From CAYLGY01 sp964383325 (GTDB taxonomy: Bacteria; Pseudomonadota; Alphaproteobacteria; Rhizobiales; Rhizobiaceae): a stretch of 29,251 nucleotides of DNA. Below, piece after piece: positions 1-8,988 of the stretch. Position 1 is the first letter of the stretch. Each line of letters begins with the position of its first letter. The stretch covers positions 1-29,251 of the forward strand of contig CAYLGY010000030.1 of the NCBI GenBank assembly GCA_964383325.1, written 5' to 3'. The notes beneath the pieces are model-generated. The model saw only the letters and a list, made by a program, of their open reading frames with translations. It made no database searches and was not told the DNA's origin. The translations under genes and the position numbers were made by a program.

Positions 1-837
1 CTAGAGGGGCTCACTCCGCCCAGCACCTTCCTGGTCTTCCCGCCGCTTGCGCTGCCAGTAGGCGCGAGCGCTGAACGGCAGGAAGGCGAGGTAGGCGATC
101 GTGACCAGCGACAGGGTCTGCCAGGGAAAATTCATGAACAGCAGCACGATCAGCACCGCTGCGAGCAGGATCGGCACGACCATGTCGCCGCGGATCTGCT
201 GACCGATCGATTTGCCCGAAAAGACCGGTACCCGGCTGATGAGCAGGAAGCCGACGATCAGCGTATACAGCGTCGCCAGATAGGCGCTGAACCGGCCATG
301 CTCCACGCCGAGAAAGCCGAGATAGACCGGCAGCATGACCAGCATGGCGCCGGCCGGCGCCGGAATGCCGACAAAATACTCGTTCCGCCAGTCCGATTTG
401 TCCGGGTGGTCCAACATGACATTGAATCGCGCCAGCCGCAGCGCGCAGGCGATGGCGAAGATCAGCGCCGCGATCCAGCCGATCGGCGAAGCAAGGTGCA
501 GGAGATAGGCATAAAGCACCAGCGCCGGCGCGACACCGAAATTGACAACATCCCCGAGCGAATCCATCTGGGCGCCGAACATCGAGGTCGCCTTGAGCGC
601 GCGCGCCAGCCTGCCATCGATACCGTCCAGAAAGGCCGCGATCAGCACCATGACCACCGCGACCTCGAAATGCCCCTCGAACGCCTGGCGAACGCCGGTC
701 ATGCCGGCGCAAAGGGCGAGGATGGTGATCAGGGTCGGCCAGACCATCCGCACCGGAATTTCGCGCAGGCGCGGTCCGCGATGCTCATCCGTGTCGTTCC
801 TGCCGTCCGGGTCGAACTGGGGGAAAAAGGTCCTCAT
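1..837 (-). CDS. pssA: CDP-diacylglycerol–serine O-phosphatidyltransferase
   Basis: Makes phosphatidylserine from CDP-diacylglycerol and serine in the inner membrane, the first step towards phosphatidylethanolamine. The CDP-alcohol phosphotransferase signature is complete: DGRLAR, eight residues, G, three residues, D, three residues, D (about residues 74–96). Several hydrophobic segments surround it, as expected of this integral membrane family. I chose the ATG at 837 because it forms a TGATG overlap with the psd stop codon and because the N-terminus MRTFFPQF resembles relatives as I remember them. An in-frame ATG at 864 would add nine residues. The stop codon (TAG) is the first three bases of the window, so the gene is complete, at 278 residues. 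It follows psd in one transcription unit, so two consecutive steps of PE synthesis are coupled. Confidence 0.95.
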   Translation of the reverse strand: MRTFFPQFDPDGRNDTDEHRGPRLREIPVRMVWPTLITILALCAGMTGVRQAFEGHFEVAVVMVLIAAFLDGIDGRLARALKATSMFGAQMDSLGDVVNFGVAPALVLYAYLLHLASPIGWIAALIFAIACALRLARFNVMLDHPDKSDWRNEYFVGIPAPAGAMLVMLPVYLGFLGVEHGRFSAYLATLYTLIVGFLLISRVPVFSGKSIGQQIRGDMVVPILLAAVLIVLLFMNFPWQTLSLVTIAYLAFLPFSARAYWQRKRREDQEGAGRSEPL

Positions 838-1535
838 CAGTGCGTGCGGGTCCCAGGCCGCCATCCGGCGCCGTCAAGCACGGCCAGCACGGTCTCACCT
901 GCTATGGCGGTCTGGCCGACGGCGCAGCGCAGGCTTGCATTTTCCGGCAGGTAGACATCGACCCGCGATCCGAACCGGATCAGGCCGAACCGCTCCCCGG
1001 CCTCGATTTCGCTGTCTTCGGCAATGAAGCAGACAATCCGGCGCGCAACCAGCCCCGCGATCTGCACGAAGGCGATCTCGCCGGCGGGGCTATCGAGCAC
1101 AAAGCTGTTGCGCTCATTGTCCTCGCTGGCCTTGTCGAGTTCGGCATTGAGGAATTTGCCCGGACGATAGGCGATTCGGCGGATCCGGCCGCGCATGGGC
1201 GAGCGGTTCACATGGCAGGAAAATACGTCCATGAACACGGAAATGCGCAGGCGCGGTTGCTGCCCGAGATCCAGCTCGGCGGGCGGAATCGCCATCTCGA
1301 TCGCCGAGACCCGGCCATCGGCCGGGCTGATGACGAGCGTGTCATCGAGCGGGGTCACCCGTTCCGGATCCCGGAAGAAATAGGCGCACCATGCGGTAAG
1401 GACCATGCCGATCCAGAACAGCGGCGTCCAGAGCAGGCCAAGCAGGACGGATGCGACCGCGAAAATGGCGATGAACGGATACCCCGCCGGATGCACCGGC
1501 ACGATCGTTCGGCGTATCGAATCTGCAAGGCTCAT
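837..1535 (-). CDS. psd: Phosphatidylserine decarboxylase proenzyme
   Basis: Converts phosphatidylserine to phosphatidylethanolamine with a pyruvoyl cofactor formed by self-cleavage. At 232 residues it belongs to the short, membrane-tethered class and not the longer E. coli type. Two hydrophobic segments lie at about residues 18–50. The ADGRV motif (about 72–76) and FMDVFSCHVNRSP (about 101–113) are family-conserved. The cleavage site is the Gly-Ser pair at 189–190 in RFGSRVDVYLP; cleavage there makes the pyruvoyl group from the serine. A purine-rich stretch (AGAGGATAGG) sits about six bases before the ATG. Its stop overlaps the start of pssA. The order psd then pssA is common in alphaproteobacteria. 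Confidence 0.96.
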   Translation of the reverse strand: MSLADSIRRTIVPVHPAGYPFIAIFAVASVLLGLLWTPLFWIGMVLTAWCAYFFRDPERVTPLDDTLVISPADGRVSAIEMAIPPAELDLGQQPRLRISVFMDVFSCHVNRSPMRGRIRRIAYRPGKFLNAELDKASEDNERNSFVLDSPAGEIAFVQIAGLVARRIVCFIAEDSEIEAGERFGLIRFGSRVDVYLPENASLRCAVGQTAIAGETVLAVLDGAGWRPGTRTH

Positions 1536-1676
1536 TGTTGCCTATCCTCTTGCTCAGGGCCCGCATCGGCGCAAGCGTTACGATGCCGGTCCACGCCACG
1601 TGCAGGCCTGCCTTTCACGCCGCAGGCTTACACAAGCACGGGGTCACGCGCAAACGGCTTTTCCGCCGCGAGTGGA

Positions 1677-3632
1677 TCACGGATCCCCGGCGAGCTTCGC
1701 CTCGCCTTGCCGCGCCGCATCGGGCTCCCCCTCGACGACGGACTGGCTCCAGCCCGGCTGCTGACGGCGGCGCACGACGACCCCCATCTCGTCGGTTTCG
1801 CGCACGCGAAGCAGGCGATTCTCGGCATCGGTCGCTTCCAGCTGGCGATCCCACATGTCCGCATAGAGGCCGCCGAGGCTCAACAGCTCCCGGTGCGTGC
1901 CGCGCTCGACGATGATTCCGTCCTTGAGGACGATGATCTCGTCTGCATTGATGACCGTCGAAAGACGGTGCGCGATCATCAACGTCGTCCGGTCGCGGCT
2001 GACCAGATCGAGCGCCGACTGGATCTCCTGCTCGGTGCGGGTGTCGAGCGCGGAGGTCGCCTCGTCGAGCATCATGATCGGCGGCGCCTTCAGGATCGTG
2101 CGGGCGATGGCGACGCGCTGCTTCTCGCCACCGGAAAGCTTCAGGCCCCGCTCGCCTACCATGGTGTCGAAGCCGTCGGGAAGCCCGCGAATGAAGTCGG
2201 CAATCTGCGCCAGCTCCGCAGCCTGGACGACCTCCGCATCGGTCGCATCCATCCGGCCATAGCGGATATTGTAGGCAACCGTATCGTTGAAGAGCACGGT
2301 ATCCTGCGGCACCATGCCGATGGCGGCGCGCAGGCTGCTCTGGGTCACGGAACGGATGTCCTGGCCGTCAATCTCGATCGAACCCGAATCAATATCGTAG
2401 AAGCGGAACAATAGCCGGGAAATGGTGGACTTGCCCGCGCCAGACGGCCCGACAATGGCAATCGTCCTGCCGGCTGGCACGTCAAAGGAAATGCCATTCA
2501 GGATCTTGCGCCCGCGATCATAGCTGAAATGGACATCGCGAAAGCTGACCGTGCCCGCCGTCACCTGCAGCGGCTTCGCATCGGGCAAATCGACTACCTC
2601 GCGCGGCGTATCCAGCAGGTCGAACATCTGCTCGATATCCGTGAGGCTCTGGCGAACCTCGCGATAGATGAAGCCGATGAAATTGAGCGGAACCGATAAT
2701 TGCATCAGCATGGTATTGATGAATACGAAATCGCCGATGGTCTGGGTGCCCGCCATGACCTCCCGCGCCGAGAGGATCATGGCGACCGCCATGCCGATGC
2801 CGAAAATGAGGCCCTGGCCGAAATTGAGCCATCCGAGCGAGGTCCAGGTCCGCGTCGCGGCATGTTCGTAGCGGGCCATGGAGCGGTCGAAGCGCTCGGC
2901 TTCCATGCGCTCATTGTTGAAGTATTTCACCGTCTCGTAATTGAGCAGCGAATCAATGGCCTTGGTATTGGCATCCGTATCCGACTCGTTCATTTCGCGC
3001 CGGATCGCAATACGCCAGTCGCTGGCAATGACCGTGTACCAGGTATAGGCGACCACGGTGACTGCAAGGATCAGCACGTAGAGCCAGCCATAGACAATGG
3101 CGAAGATGGCCGCGGTCAGGGCAAATTCGAGCACGGTCGGCGCCGTGTTCAGGATGGTGAAACGGACGATCGCCTCGATGCCCTTCACGCCACGCTCGAT
3201 GATGCGCGACAGGCCGCCGGTCTTGCGCTCGAGGTGAAAGCGCAGCGACAGTTCATGCATGTGCACGAAGGTCCGGAACGCCAGCTGGCGCACGGCATGC
3301 TGGCCGACGCGGGCGAAGAGCGCATCGCGCAGCTGGTTCAGCCCGACCTGGGCGACGCGCACGAAATTATAGGCGATCACCAGCATGACGGGAGCGGCAA
3401 GAAAGGCCGGCAGATAGGCGGGCAATTCGCCATCCACCAGCGCATCGGTGGACCATTTGAAGAAATAGGGCACAAGCATCAGCACGAGCTTGGCCACCAC
3501 GAGGAATATCGTGGCCCAGACCACGCGCATCTTCAGGTCCCAGCGATCCGCAGGCCACATATAGGGCCACAGATTCGCCAGCGTCTGCAACATGGAGCGC
3601 GAATCCGCCGATACTGTCTTCTTGCGTGCCAC
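1677..3632 (-). CDS. atm1: Atm1-type ABC exporter (permease–ATPase half-transporter)
   Basis: A half-size ABC exporter of the Atm1/ABCB7/HMT1 family; such homodimers export glutathione-linked or metal-conjugated compounds. The membrane domain covers about residues 35–330, with the NYETVKYFNNERMEAERFD stretch (231–249) and RFHLERKTGG (131–140) typical of Atm1 proteins. The ATPase domain has Walker A GPSGAGKST (395–403), Q-loop Q443, signature LSGGE (499–503), Walker B MMLDEAT (521–527) and switch histidine H555. The start is GTG at 3632, preceded by a strong GGAGGAAAGG site; an internal ATG 13 codons on is less well placed. At 651 residues it has a normal length plus a C-terminal tail of about 50 residues. 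Substrate (glutathione polysulfide, metal–thiol) is inferred from the family. Confidence 0.93.
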   Translation of the reverse strand: MARKKTVSADSRSMLQTLANLWPYMWPADRWDLKMRVVWATIFLVVAKLVLMLVPYFFKWSTDALVDGELPAYLPAFLAAPVMLVIAYNFVRVAQVGLNQLRDALFARVGQHAVRQLAFRTFVHMHELSLRFHLERKTGGLSRIIERGVKGIEAIVRFTILNTAPTVLEFALTAAIFAIVYGWLYVLILAVTVVAYTWYTVIASDWRIAIRREMNESDTDANTKAIDSLLNYETVKYFNNERMEAERFDRSMARYEHAATRTWTSLGWLNFGQGLIFGIGMAVAMILSAREVMAGTQTIGDFVFINTMLMQLSVPLNFIGFIYREVRQSLTDIEQMFDLLDTPREVVDLPDAKPLQVTAGTVSFRDVHFSYDRGRKILNGISFDVPAGRTIAIVGPSGAGKSTISRLLFRFYDIDSGSIEIDGQDIRSVTQSSLRAAIGMVPQDTVLFNDTVAYNIRYGRMDATDAEVVQAAELAQIADFIRGLPDGFDTMVGERGLKLSGGEKQRVAIARTILKAPPIMMLDEATSALDTRTEQEIQSALDLVSRDRTTLMIAHRLSTVINADEIIVLKDGIIVERGTHRELLSLGGLYADMWDRQLEATDAENRLLRVRETDEMGVVVRRRQQPGWSQSVVEGEPDAARQGEAKLAGDP

Positions 3633-3749
3633 CGGCTACCTTTCCTCCGTCGCGAGGTCTGTCGTTCCGATCCCGCGCCGCCAAGCGCCGGGTGGCCATT
3701 GGCAGCATGAACCTGTTCCCGAAAGGCGGGAGTCTTGCTTGCGTCAGGT

Positions 3750-3775
3750 CGGATCCCGCCAGCGGGCAGGATCCG
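3750..3775 (-). terminator. Hairpin after the LysM gene, possible terminator
   Basis: Inverted repeat CGGATCC…GGATCCG with an inner GCC/GGC stem and an AGCG loop, starting about 14 bases after the LysM stop codon on that gene's strand. It is a strong GC hairpin but has no run of Ts after it. It could be a weak terminator, an mRNA-end stabiliser or a processing site between the LysM gene and the atm1-type gene. Confidence 0.4.
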
Positions 3776-3789
3776 GCACCCGAACTTCC

Positions 3790-6285
3790 TTAGCGCGGAT
3801 CCGGAGTTGTCGCACCCAGACGATCCGAGATTGCGTCGAAATTCGCCGGATTGCCATCCTCACTGATCGCCGGCACCTCGAAAACCTGGCCCGGCCAGAT
3901 CCGGTCCGGATCCTCGATCTGATCCGCATTGGCGCCATAGATCGTGGTGTAGCGGATTCCGCGCCCATAGACCCGGCGGGAAATCTGCCAGAGCGTATCT
4001 CCACGCCGGATAATGACCGAAGCCGGCGACGGTTGCAGCGGCGCGGCGGTCGGCATGTCCTCATCCGTCACGGAGTGCGCATCTTCCGCCGCTGGCCGAG
4101 GTTCTTCCGCCACTGCGGGCTGTGCCGCTTCCTCTGCGGCCGGCGCTGACTCTTCTTTCGCCAAGTGCTGCGCTTCCATGGGCACGGCCTCGCCCTCAGG
4201 GGCCTCCCCGGCAGGCCCATCGGCCAGATCCGGGCTACCCGCATCAGCCGCCTCATCCGCTGCTGCCGAGGCCTCCGCCTCAGGCTCGCTCTCAGCGGCA
4301 GCAGCAGCCTCAGTCTCGATCTCAGCCTCGATTTCGGCCGCGGCTTCCCCGGCGGGCAAGGCGACTTCCGGTTCCTCGATCGCGCTCGATTGCGGTTCGG
4401 GGGTCGATGCAGCCTCCGCCTCGTCCGCAACGCGCCGCGGCTCGTCTACCTGTTCTTCCGACGGCGAGGGAACGGGAAGGGAATCATCGCCGGCGCGGGC
4501 CGGCAATTCCTCGACCGGCTCCGCAGCAGCATCCTCCTGCGCGGCTTCGGGCATTTCGGCTGCGGGTACTTCAGCTGCGGGCAGGACCTCCTCCGGTCCC
4601 TCCGTAATGCTCACCGGCATTTCCGGGGTCGCAATGGCCGCCTCCGGCTCATCCGACGGAAGCGGGGATTCGCCAGACGTTTCCGCGGGCGCCGCTGACG
4701 CAACCTCCGTCACCGCATCGGGCTCAGTCGCATCTTTCGGCTGTGCGTCTGCATCGGTCGCGGGCCGGTCAGCTTGGCGGCTGTCGGGTTGCGCCGGAAC
4801 ATCCCTCCCATCTGCCATGGCCTGCTGCGCAGGGAGGCTATCGGCGGCTTTCTGTCCTGCCGCCACCGAAGGCATCGCTGCCGGTTCCTCGCCACCTTGC
4901 GCAGCTGCATCCTCGTCGGCGCGTTCCCGCACCGCCGGGGAAGGCTGCGCAGAAATTTGTCCGGCACTTGCCGCGGCCGACAATTCCGGCGCGACGGCCG
5001 CCAGAAGTTCGCCCGGAGTCCGCTCGAAAGGCACGGCGGCGCGGGCGATCACATCGGCGCTGCCGAGCGCCAGCAGGTCCGCACGGATGATGTAGTCACC
5101 CTCCGCAAGGCCCTGGGTCGATTCCACCAGAAACCGGCCAGCTTCCGAGACGAGCGCCTCGCCGATCAGATCCTTGTTGGCGTAGACACGCACGATCTTG
5201 CCGCCCTCTGCCCGTCCGGCAATGAAGACGTGATCGCCCTCGATCTCGACCGCCTCGACGGCAACGACAGGCTTGCCGGGTTGCGCGGCCGGAGTCTCCG
5301 GTTGCGCAGGCTCGGGTTCCGCGTCGGGCGCGGCGGCCGCCTCCGGCGCGGCAGCCGGCGCATTGGCGACTTCATCCTCGCGCGCTTCAGTGGAAATGAC
5401 CGCGGTTTCGTCGGCCTGCCCGGAAGCATCAGGCGTAGTCGCCGCTAGCTCTTCGCCCACGCTCGAAGAATCGGCGACAGCAACGTCCTCCGTTCTGGAT
5501 GCAGCCGACGGCGCATCACTTGCAGAGGCGCCCGGCACGTCAGCCGCCGGTCCTACCTCGGCCGAGGCAGCGGCAGGCTCTTGCGCGGCAGGCTCAAGCA
5601 CCACAGGCTCTTGCGCGGCAGGCCCGGGCGAACGATCCGGCATGGCGCCCGCGACTTCCTGCTCCACTGCCTCGTCGCCTGCTCCGGCAGTCTCCTGTGA
5701 CCCGGTTTCCCTTTCCGTCCCTGCGACGGTGATCAGCTTGGTCGGCTTGCCCGGCTCGTCGACAATCGCCAGCACTTCACCCTCCGGCGATTCCGGAATG
5801 CTGACAATGGCTGTCTCCGCCGACATGGCGACGACCCCGTCCGGGGAGGTGGCGCGAAGGACGATCGAGTAGTCGCCAGCCGCCAGCGCCTCCTCCAGAA
5901 TGACGACGAAATCGCCATCCGCATTGCTCTCGCCTTTCCCCAGGATCCGGTTGCCGGTGATGATCTCGACGTCGGAACCCGCCAGCGCCGATCCCGCGAT
6001 CAGCACGTTTCCGTCGGTCTCGACCCGAACGACGTCGAAGCTCGGCGCAACCACGGCAGCTGCGGGAGCGCTCTCCCTCTCCGTCGATCCGGACCCGGAC
6101 CCCGTTTCCGGGCCCGCCTCCGTCTCGACCGCGGCAGGTTCCGCGAGCGTGATCGCCTCGCCGGGTCCGCCCTGGCCGGACGTCATGTTCAGCCGGTCGA
6201 ACCATCCGGCATTATAGGCTAGCGCGCCAACTGCCAGTGTCCCCAGCACAGAGAGAACGTAAAGCTTGAGCGACTTGCCTGCCAT
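3790..6285 (-). CDS. Membrane-anchored LysM protein with two Ig-like domains and a long acidic Ala/Glu/Pro linker
   Basis: Protein of 831 residues. One hydrophobic segment at about residues 6–28 (LKLYVLSVLGTLAVGALAY) should anchor it in the inner membrane with the rest in the periplasm. Two similar beta-rich modules follow, at about 82–163 and 340–421; each has the pattern 'GnVlIAGsA…G…V.I…G.F.V…L..GDY.I' and resembles bacterial Ig-like domains. Two low-complexity regions rich in Ala, Glu, Pro and Ser (about 165–335 and 425–755) are probably disordered. The C-terminal LysM domain (about 757–805; RRGDTLWQISRRVYG, then NADQIEDPDRIWPGQ) should bind peptidoglycan. The layout suggests a flexible tether between membrane and cell wall; that is inference. 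An AAGGGA site lies just before the ATG. No catalytic domain is visible. It lies between rarD and the atm1-type gene on the same strand. Confidence 0.88.
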   Translation of the reverse strand: MAGKSLKLYVLSVLGTLAVGALAYNAGWFDRLNMTSGQGGPGEAITLAEPAAVETEAGPETGSGSGSTERESAPAAAVVAPSFDVVRVETDGNVLIAGSALAGSDVEIITGNRILGKGESNADGDFVVILEEALAAGDYSIVLRATSPDGVVAMSAETAIVSIPESPEGEVLAIVDEPGKPTKLITVAGTERETGSQETAGAGDEAVEQEVAGAMPDRSPGPAAQEPVVLEPAAQEPAAASAEVGPAADVPGASASDAPSAASRTEDVAVADSSSVGEELAATTPDASGQADETAVISTEAREDEVANAPAAAPEAAAAPDAEPEPAQPETPAAQPGKPVVAVEAVEIEGDHVFIAGRAEGGKIVRVYANKDLIGEALVSEAGRFLVESTQGLAEGDYIIRADLLALGSADVIARAAVPFERTPGELLAAVAPELSAAASAGQISAQPSPAVRERADEDAAAQGGEEPAAMPSVAAGQKAADSLPAQQAMADGRDVPAQPDSRQADRPATDADAQPKDATEPDAVTEVASAAPAETSGESPLPSDEPEAAIATPEMPVSITEGPEEVLPAAEVPAAEMPEAAQEDAAAEPVEELPARAGDDSLPVPSPSEEQVDEPRRVADEAEAASTPEPQSSAIEEPEVALPAGEAAAEIEAEIETEAAAAAESEPEAEASAAADEAADAGSPDLADGPAGEAPEGEAVPMEAQHLAKEESAPAAEEAAQPAVAEEPRPAAEDAHSVTDEDMPTAAPLQPSPASVIIRRGDTLWQISRRVYGRGIRYTTIYGANADQIEDPDRIWPGQVFEVPAISEDGNPANFDAISDRLGATTPDPR

Positions 6286-6317
6286 GATTTCCCTTGCTCT
6301 CGGTTTCCGCCCTCATC

Positions 6318-6358
6318 TAGAGGCTTTCTTGTTGAAATGGAAGCAGTTTGCGTGCCGT
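6318..6358 (+). repeat. Degenerate intergenic repeat, TAGAG-CTTTCTTGT-GAAATG type
   Basis: The stretch TAGAGGCTTTCTTGTTGAAATG at 6318–6339 matches 15472–15492 apart from one inserted G and one T/C change. It is followed by GGAAGCAGTTTGCG. It occupies most of the gap between rarD and the LysM gene. It looks like a decayed copy of the short intergenic repeats common in Hyphomicrobiales; I recognise the general style, not a named family. Confidence 0.5.
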
Positions 6359-7288
6359 TTACGCCGGCGCTTGCCCCCGCGTCTGCACCAGAGAGAAGGT
6401 GTAGATCCCCAGCGCAAGCCAGATCAGCGCGAAAGTGAGCGCGCGGAAGAGATCGAACGGTTCCCCATAGACGAAGACCGCCAGCAGGAACAGCATGGTC
6501 GGCGTCAGGTACTGCATCAGGCCGATGGTCGTGAAACGCAGCAATCTGGCGCCCAGACCGAACAGCAGCAGGGGAATGGTCGTCACCACGCCGCCCGCAA
6601 TCAACATGGCGACATCGTACGGCGCAGACATGCGGAAATGGCCGGTGCCGAGATATGCCAGCCAGAGCAGCCCGGCCAATGCCGGCACCGACAGGATCAG
6701 GACCTCGAGGAAAAAGCCCTGGGTAGGCCCGATCGGCAGGGTCTTGCGCAGGAAGGCATAGGCAGAAAAGGAGACCGCAAGCCAAAGCGGCACCCAGGGC
6801 ACGCCCCCCGTCGCGACCGTCAGCATCAGCACCGCGATCGTGGCCAGCACCACGGCGAAGAATTGCGCCCGGTTCAGCCTTTCGCCCAGCACCACCGCGC
6901 CGACCGCAACATTGACCAACGGGTTGATGTAGTAGCCGAGCGCCGCTTCCACGACGCGGTCGCTCACGACCGACCAGACATAGACGCCCCAGTTCGAGGC
7001 AACGACCAGCGCCGTCAAGCCGGCCATCGCCAATGTCCGCGGCGTCCGGAAGGCGACGCGCAGATCCGCCGTCCTGCGCATCAGGAGCAGGACAAGCCCG
7101 GCCACGGGCACGGACCACACGGTCCGGTGCATCACGATCTCGATCGCGGAAATGTGATCTATCGCCTTGAAATAGAAAGGAAACAAACCCCACAGCACAT
7201 AGGCTGCGCCAGCATAGGCCAGCCCCGCCAGCGAGTCCGTATCCTGCCGGGCCGGCACGCCGGCGTAATCCTGCTTGTCCACTGCCAT
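6359..7288 (-). CDS. rarD: RarD-type EamA/DMT-family permease
   Basis: Integral membrane protein of 309 residues with about ten hydrophobic segments and the RarD hallmark near the N-terminus: AYVLWGLFPFYFKAI, then ISAIEIVMHRTVWSVP. RarD belongs to the drug/metabolite transporter superfamily; the substrate in this organism is unknown. The open frame extends further upstream to 7492, but that part overlaps cimA and looks non-coding. I placed the start at the ATG at 7288 because AGGGGGAG lies about seven bases before it and because relatives are close to 300 residues. It lies 71 bases after cimA on the same strand and may be co-transcribed with it. Confidence 0.92.
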   Translation of the reverse strand: MAVDKQDYAGVPARQDTDSLAGLAYAGAAYVLWGLFPFYFKAIDHISAIEIVMHRTVWSVPVAGLVLLLMRRTADLRVAFRTPRTLAMAGLTALVVASNWGVYVWSVVSDRVVEAALGYYINPLVNVAVGAVVLGERLNRAQFFAVVLATIAVLMLTVATGGVPWVPLWLAVSFSAYAFLRKTLPIGPTQGFFLEVLILSVPALAGLLWLAYLGTGHFRMSAPYDVAMLIAGGVVTTIPLLLFGLGARLLRFTTIGLMQYLTPTMLFLLAVFVYGEPFDLFRALTFALIWLALGIYTFSLVQTRGQAPA

Positions 7289-7359
7289 CCTGCGCTCCCC
7301 CTTGCGCCACATGAAGCCGGGCAAGCTGCCTGGCCAGAACGGAAGCGCCGGGAGCCTGT

Positions 7360-8988
7360 TCAGGCGCGCGCCGGCCTGCTCCCGGCCCGACCGACCAGCA
7401 ACCGATTTTTCATCAGCTTGTAGACGATGGAATCGTGCAATGCCCGGAAGGATGCGTCGATGATATTCTCCGAAACGCCGACGGTCCACCACCGATCGCC
7501 GGTTCCGTCATGGCTTTCGATGAGCACCCGCGTCACTGCCTCCGTGCCGCCATTGAGGATGCGTACCTTGTAATCGACCAGTTCGAGATCGCCGATCTCT
7601 TCCTGATACTTGCCAAGATCCTTGCGCATTGCGAGATCGAGCGCATTCACCGGCCCCTGCCCCTCGGCCACCGACATCCGCTCCTCTCCATCGATGACGA
7701 TCCGGACGACTGCCTCCGATACCACCTTCTCGACCCCGCGCGCATCGAACCTGCGCTCGACCATGCAGCGGAAACTGGTCACGTCGAAGAAATGCGGCAC
7801 CGCTCCGAGGACACTGCGGGCAAGCAGTTCGAAACTCGCATCGGCGCCTTCATAGGAATACCCCGTGGATTCGCGCTCCTTGACGATCCGGATCAGGGAT
7901 TCGAGCCTTGGATCGTCCCGGCCGACCGCGATGCCATGACGCTTCAGCTCGGCAACGAAATTCGCCTTGCCGGCCTGGTCGGACACCATGATGCGCCGAA
8001 GATTGCCGACGCTTTCCGGCGGCACATGCTCGTAGGTCTCCGGCTCCTTCGCCAGGGCGGAGGCGTGAATGCCCGCCTTGGTCGCGAATGCAGAAGAGCC
8101 GACATAGGGCGCCTGCGGATCGGGTGCCCGATTGAGGAGTTCATCGAAACTGTGCGCCAGATGGGTAATGCCGGCGAGCGAAGCGGGGTTGATTCCGGTC
8201 TCGAAACGATCCGCATAGACCGGCTTCAGCATCAGCGTCGGGACGATGGCGATCAGGTTGGCATTGCCGCAACGCTCACCAATGCCGTTGAGCGTGCCCT
8301 GGACCTGCCGGACCCCCGCATCGACTGCGGCCAGGGAATTCGCGACCGCCTGTCCGGTATCGTCATGGGCGTGAATGCCGAGCCGGTCCCCGGGAATGCC
8401 CGAATCGATGACGGCCTTGACGATCTGGCTGACCTCCGAAGGCTGGGCACCCCCATTGGTATCGCACAGGATCACCCAGCGCGCGCCGGCCCCGAACGCG
8501 GCATGGGCGCAGGCCAGCGCATATTCGGGATTGGCCTTGTAGCCATCGAAGAAATGCTCGCAATCGACCATCGCCTCGCGTCCCGCTTCGATTGCCGCCG
8601 CCACGGATTGCCGGATGCTGTCGAGATTCTCCTCATTGCTGCAGCCGAGCGCGACGCGGACATGATAATCCCAGCTCTTGGCGACGAAGCAGATCGCATC
8701 GGCCCTTGCTTCGAGCAATGCATTGATTCCCGGATCGTTGGACAGCGAGACGCCGGCCCGGCGGGTCATGCCGAACGCGACGAACCTGCTGTTGCGAGTC
8801 CGCTTCTCGGCAAAGAAGGCGGTGTCGGTCGGATTGGCGCCGGGATAGCCGCCCTCGACATAATCGAAGCCGAAATCATCGAGCATCTGGGCAATGGCCA
8901 GCTTGTCGCCGACCGAGAAGCTGATGCCGGGCGTCTGCTGGCCGTCGCGCAGCGTCGTGTCGAAAAGGTAGATGCGTTCGCGCTTCAT
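7360..8988 (-). CDS. cimA: (R)-citramalate synthase, LeuA-like
   Basis: Condenses pyruvate with acetyl-CoA to (R)-citramalate, opening a threonine-independent route to 2-oxobutanoate and isoleucine. The N-terminal HMGL-like barrel carries LFDTTLRDGQQTPG (about 8–21), with the metal- and substrate-binding Arg-Asp, then GIHAHDDTG and the GTLNGIGERCGNANL motif. The C-terminal third holds a LeuA-type regulatory dimer domain (from about residue 400), which in relatives binds the end-product inhibitor. At 542 residues it fits the CimA group rather than isopropylmalate or homocitrate synthase: it has EGGYPGANPTD near the start, a pattern I associate with CimA. Its ATG overlaps the cysS stop codon (ATGA), so translation is probably coupled to cysS. 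Confidence 0.93.
   Translation of the reverse strand: MKRERIYLFDTTLRDGQQTPGISFSVGDKLAIAQMLDDFGFDYVEGGYPGANPTDTAFFAEKRTRNSRFVAFGMTRRAGVSLSNDPGINALLEARADAICFVAKSWDYHVRVALGCSNEENLDSIRQSVAAAIEAGREAMVDCEHFFDGYKANPEYALACAHAAFGAGARWVILCDTNGGAQPSEVSQIVKAVIDSGIPGDRLGIHAHDDTGQAVANSLAAVDAGVRQVQGTLNGIGERCGNANLIAIVPTLMLKPVYADRFETGINPASLAGITHLAHSFDELLNRAPDPQAPYVGSSAFATKAGIHASALAKEPETYEHVPPESVGNLRRIMVSDQAGKANFVAELKRHGIAVGRDDPRLESLIRIVKERESTGYSYEGADASFELLARSVLGAVPHFFDVTSFRCMVERRFDARGVEKVVSEAVVRIVIDGEERMSVAEGQGPVNALDLAMRKDLGKYQEEIGDLELVDYKVRILNGGTEAVTRVLIESHDGTGDRWWTVGVSENIIDASFRALHDSIVYKLMKNRLLVGRAGSRPARA

Noticed and set aside
840..2414. 524-codon open frame on the plus strand
   Set aside because: Antisense to psd and the ABC exporter; no recognisable protein features.
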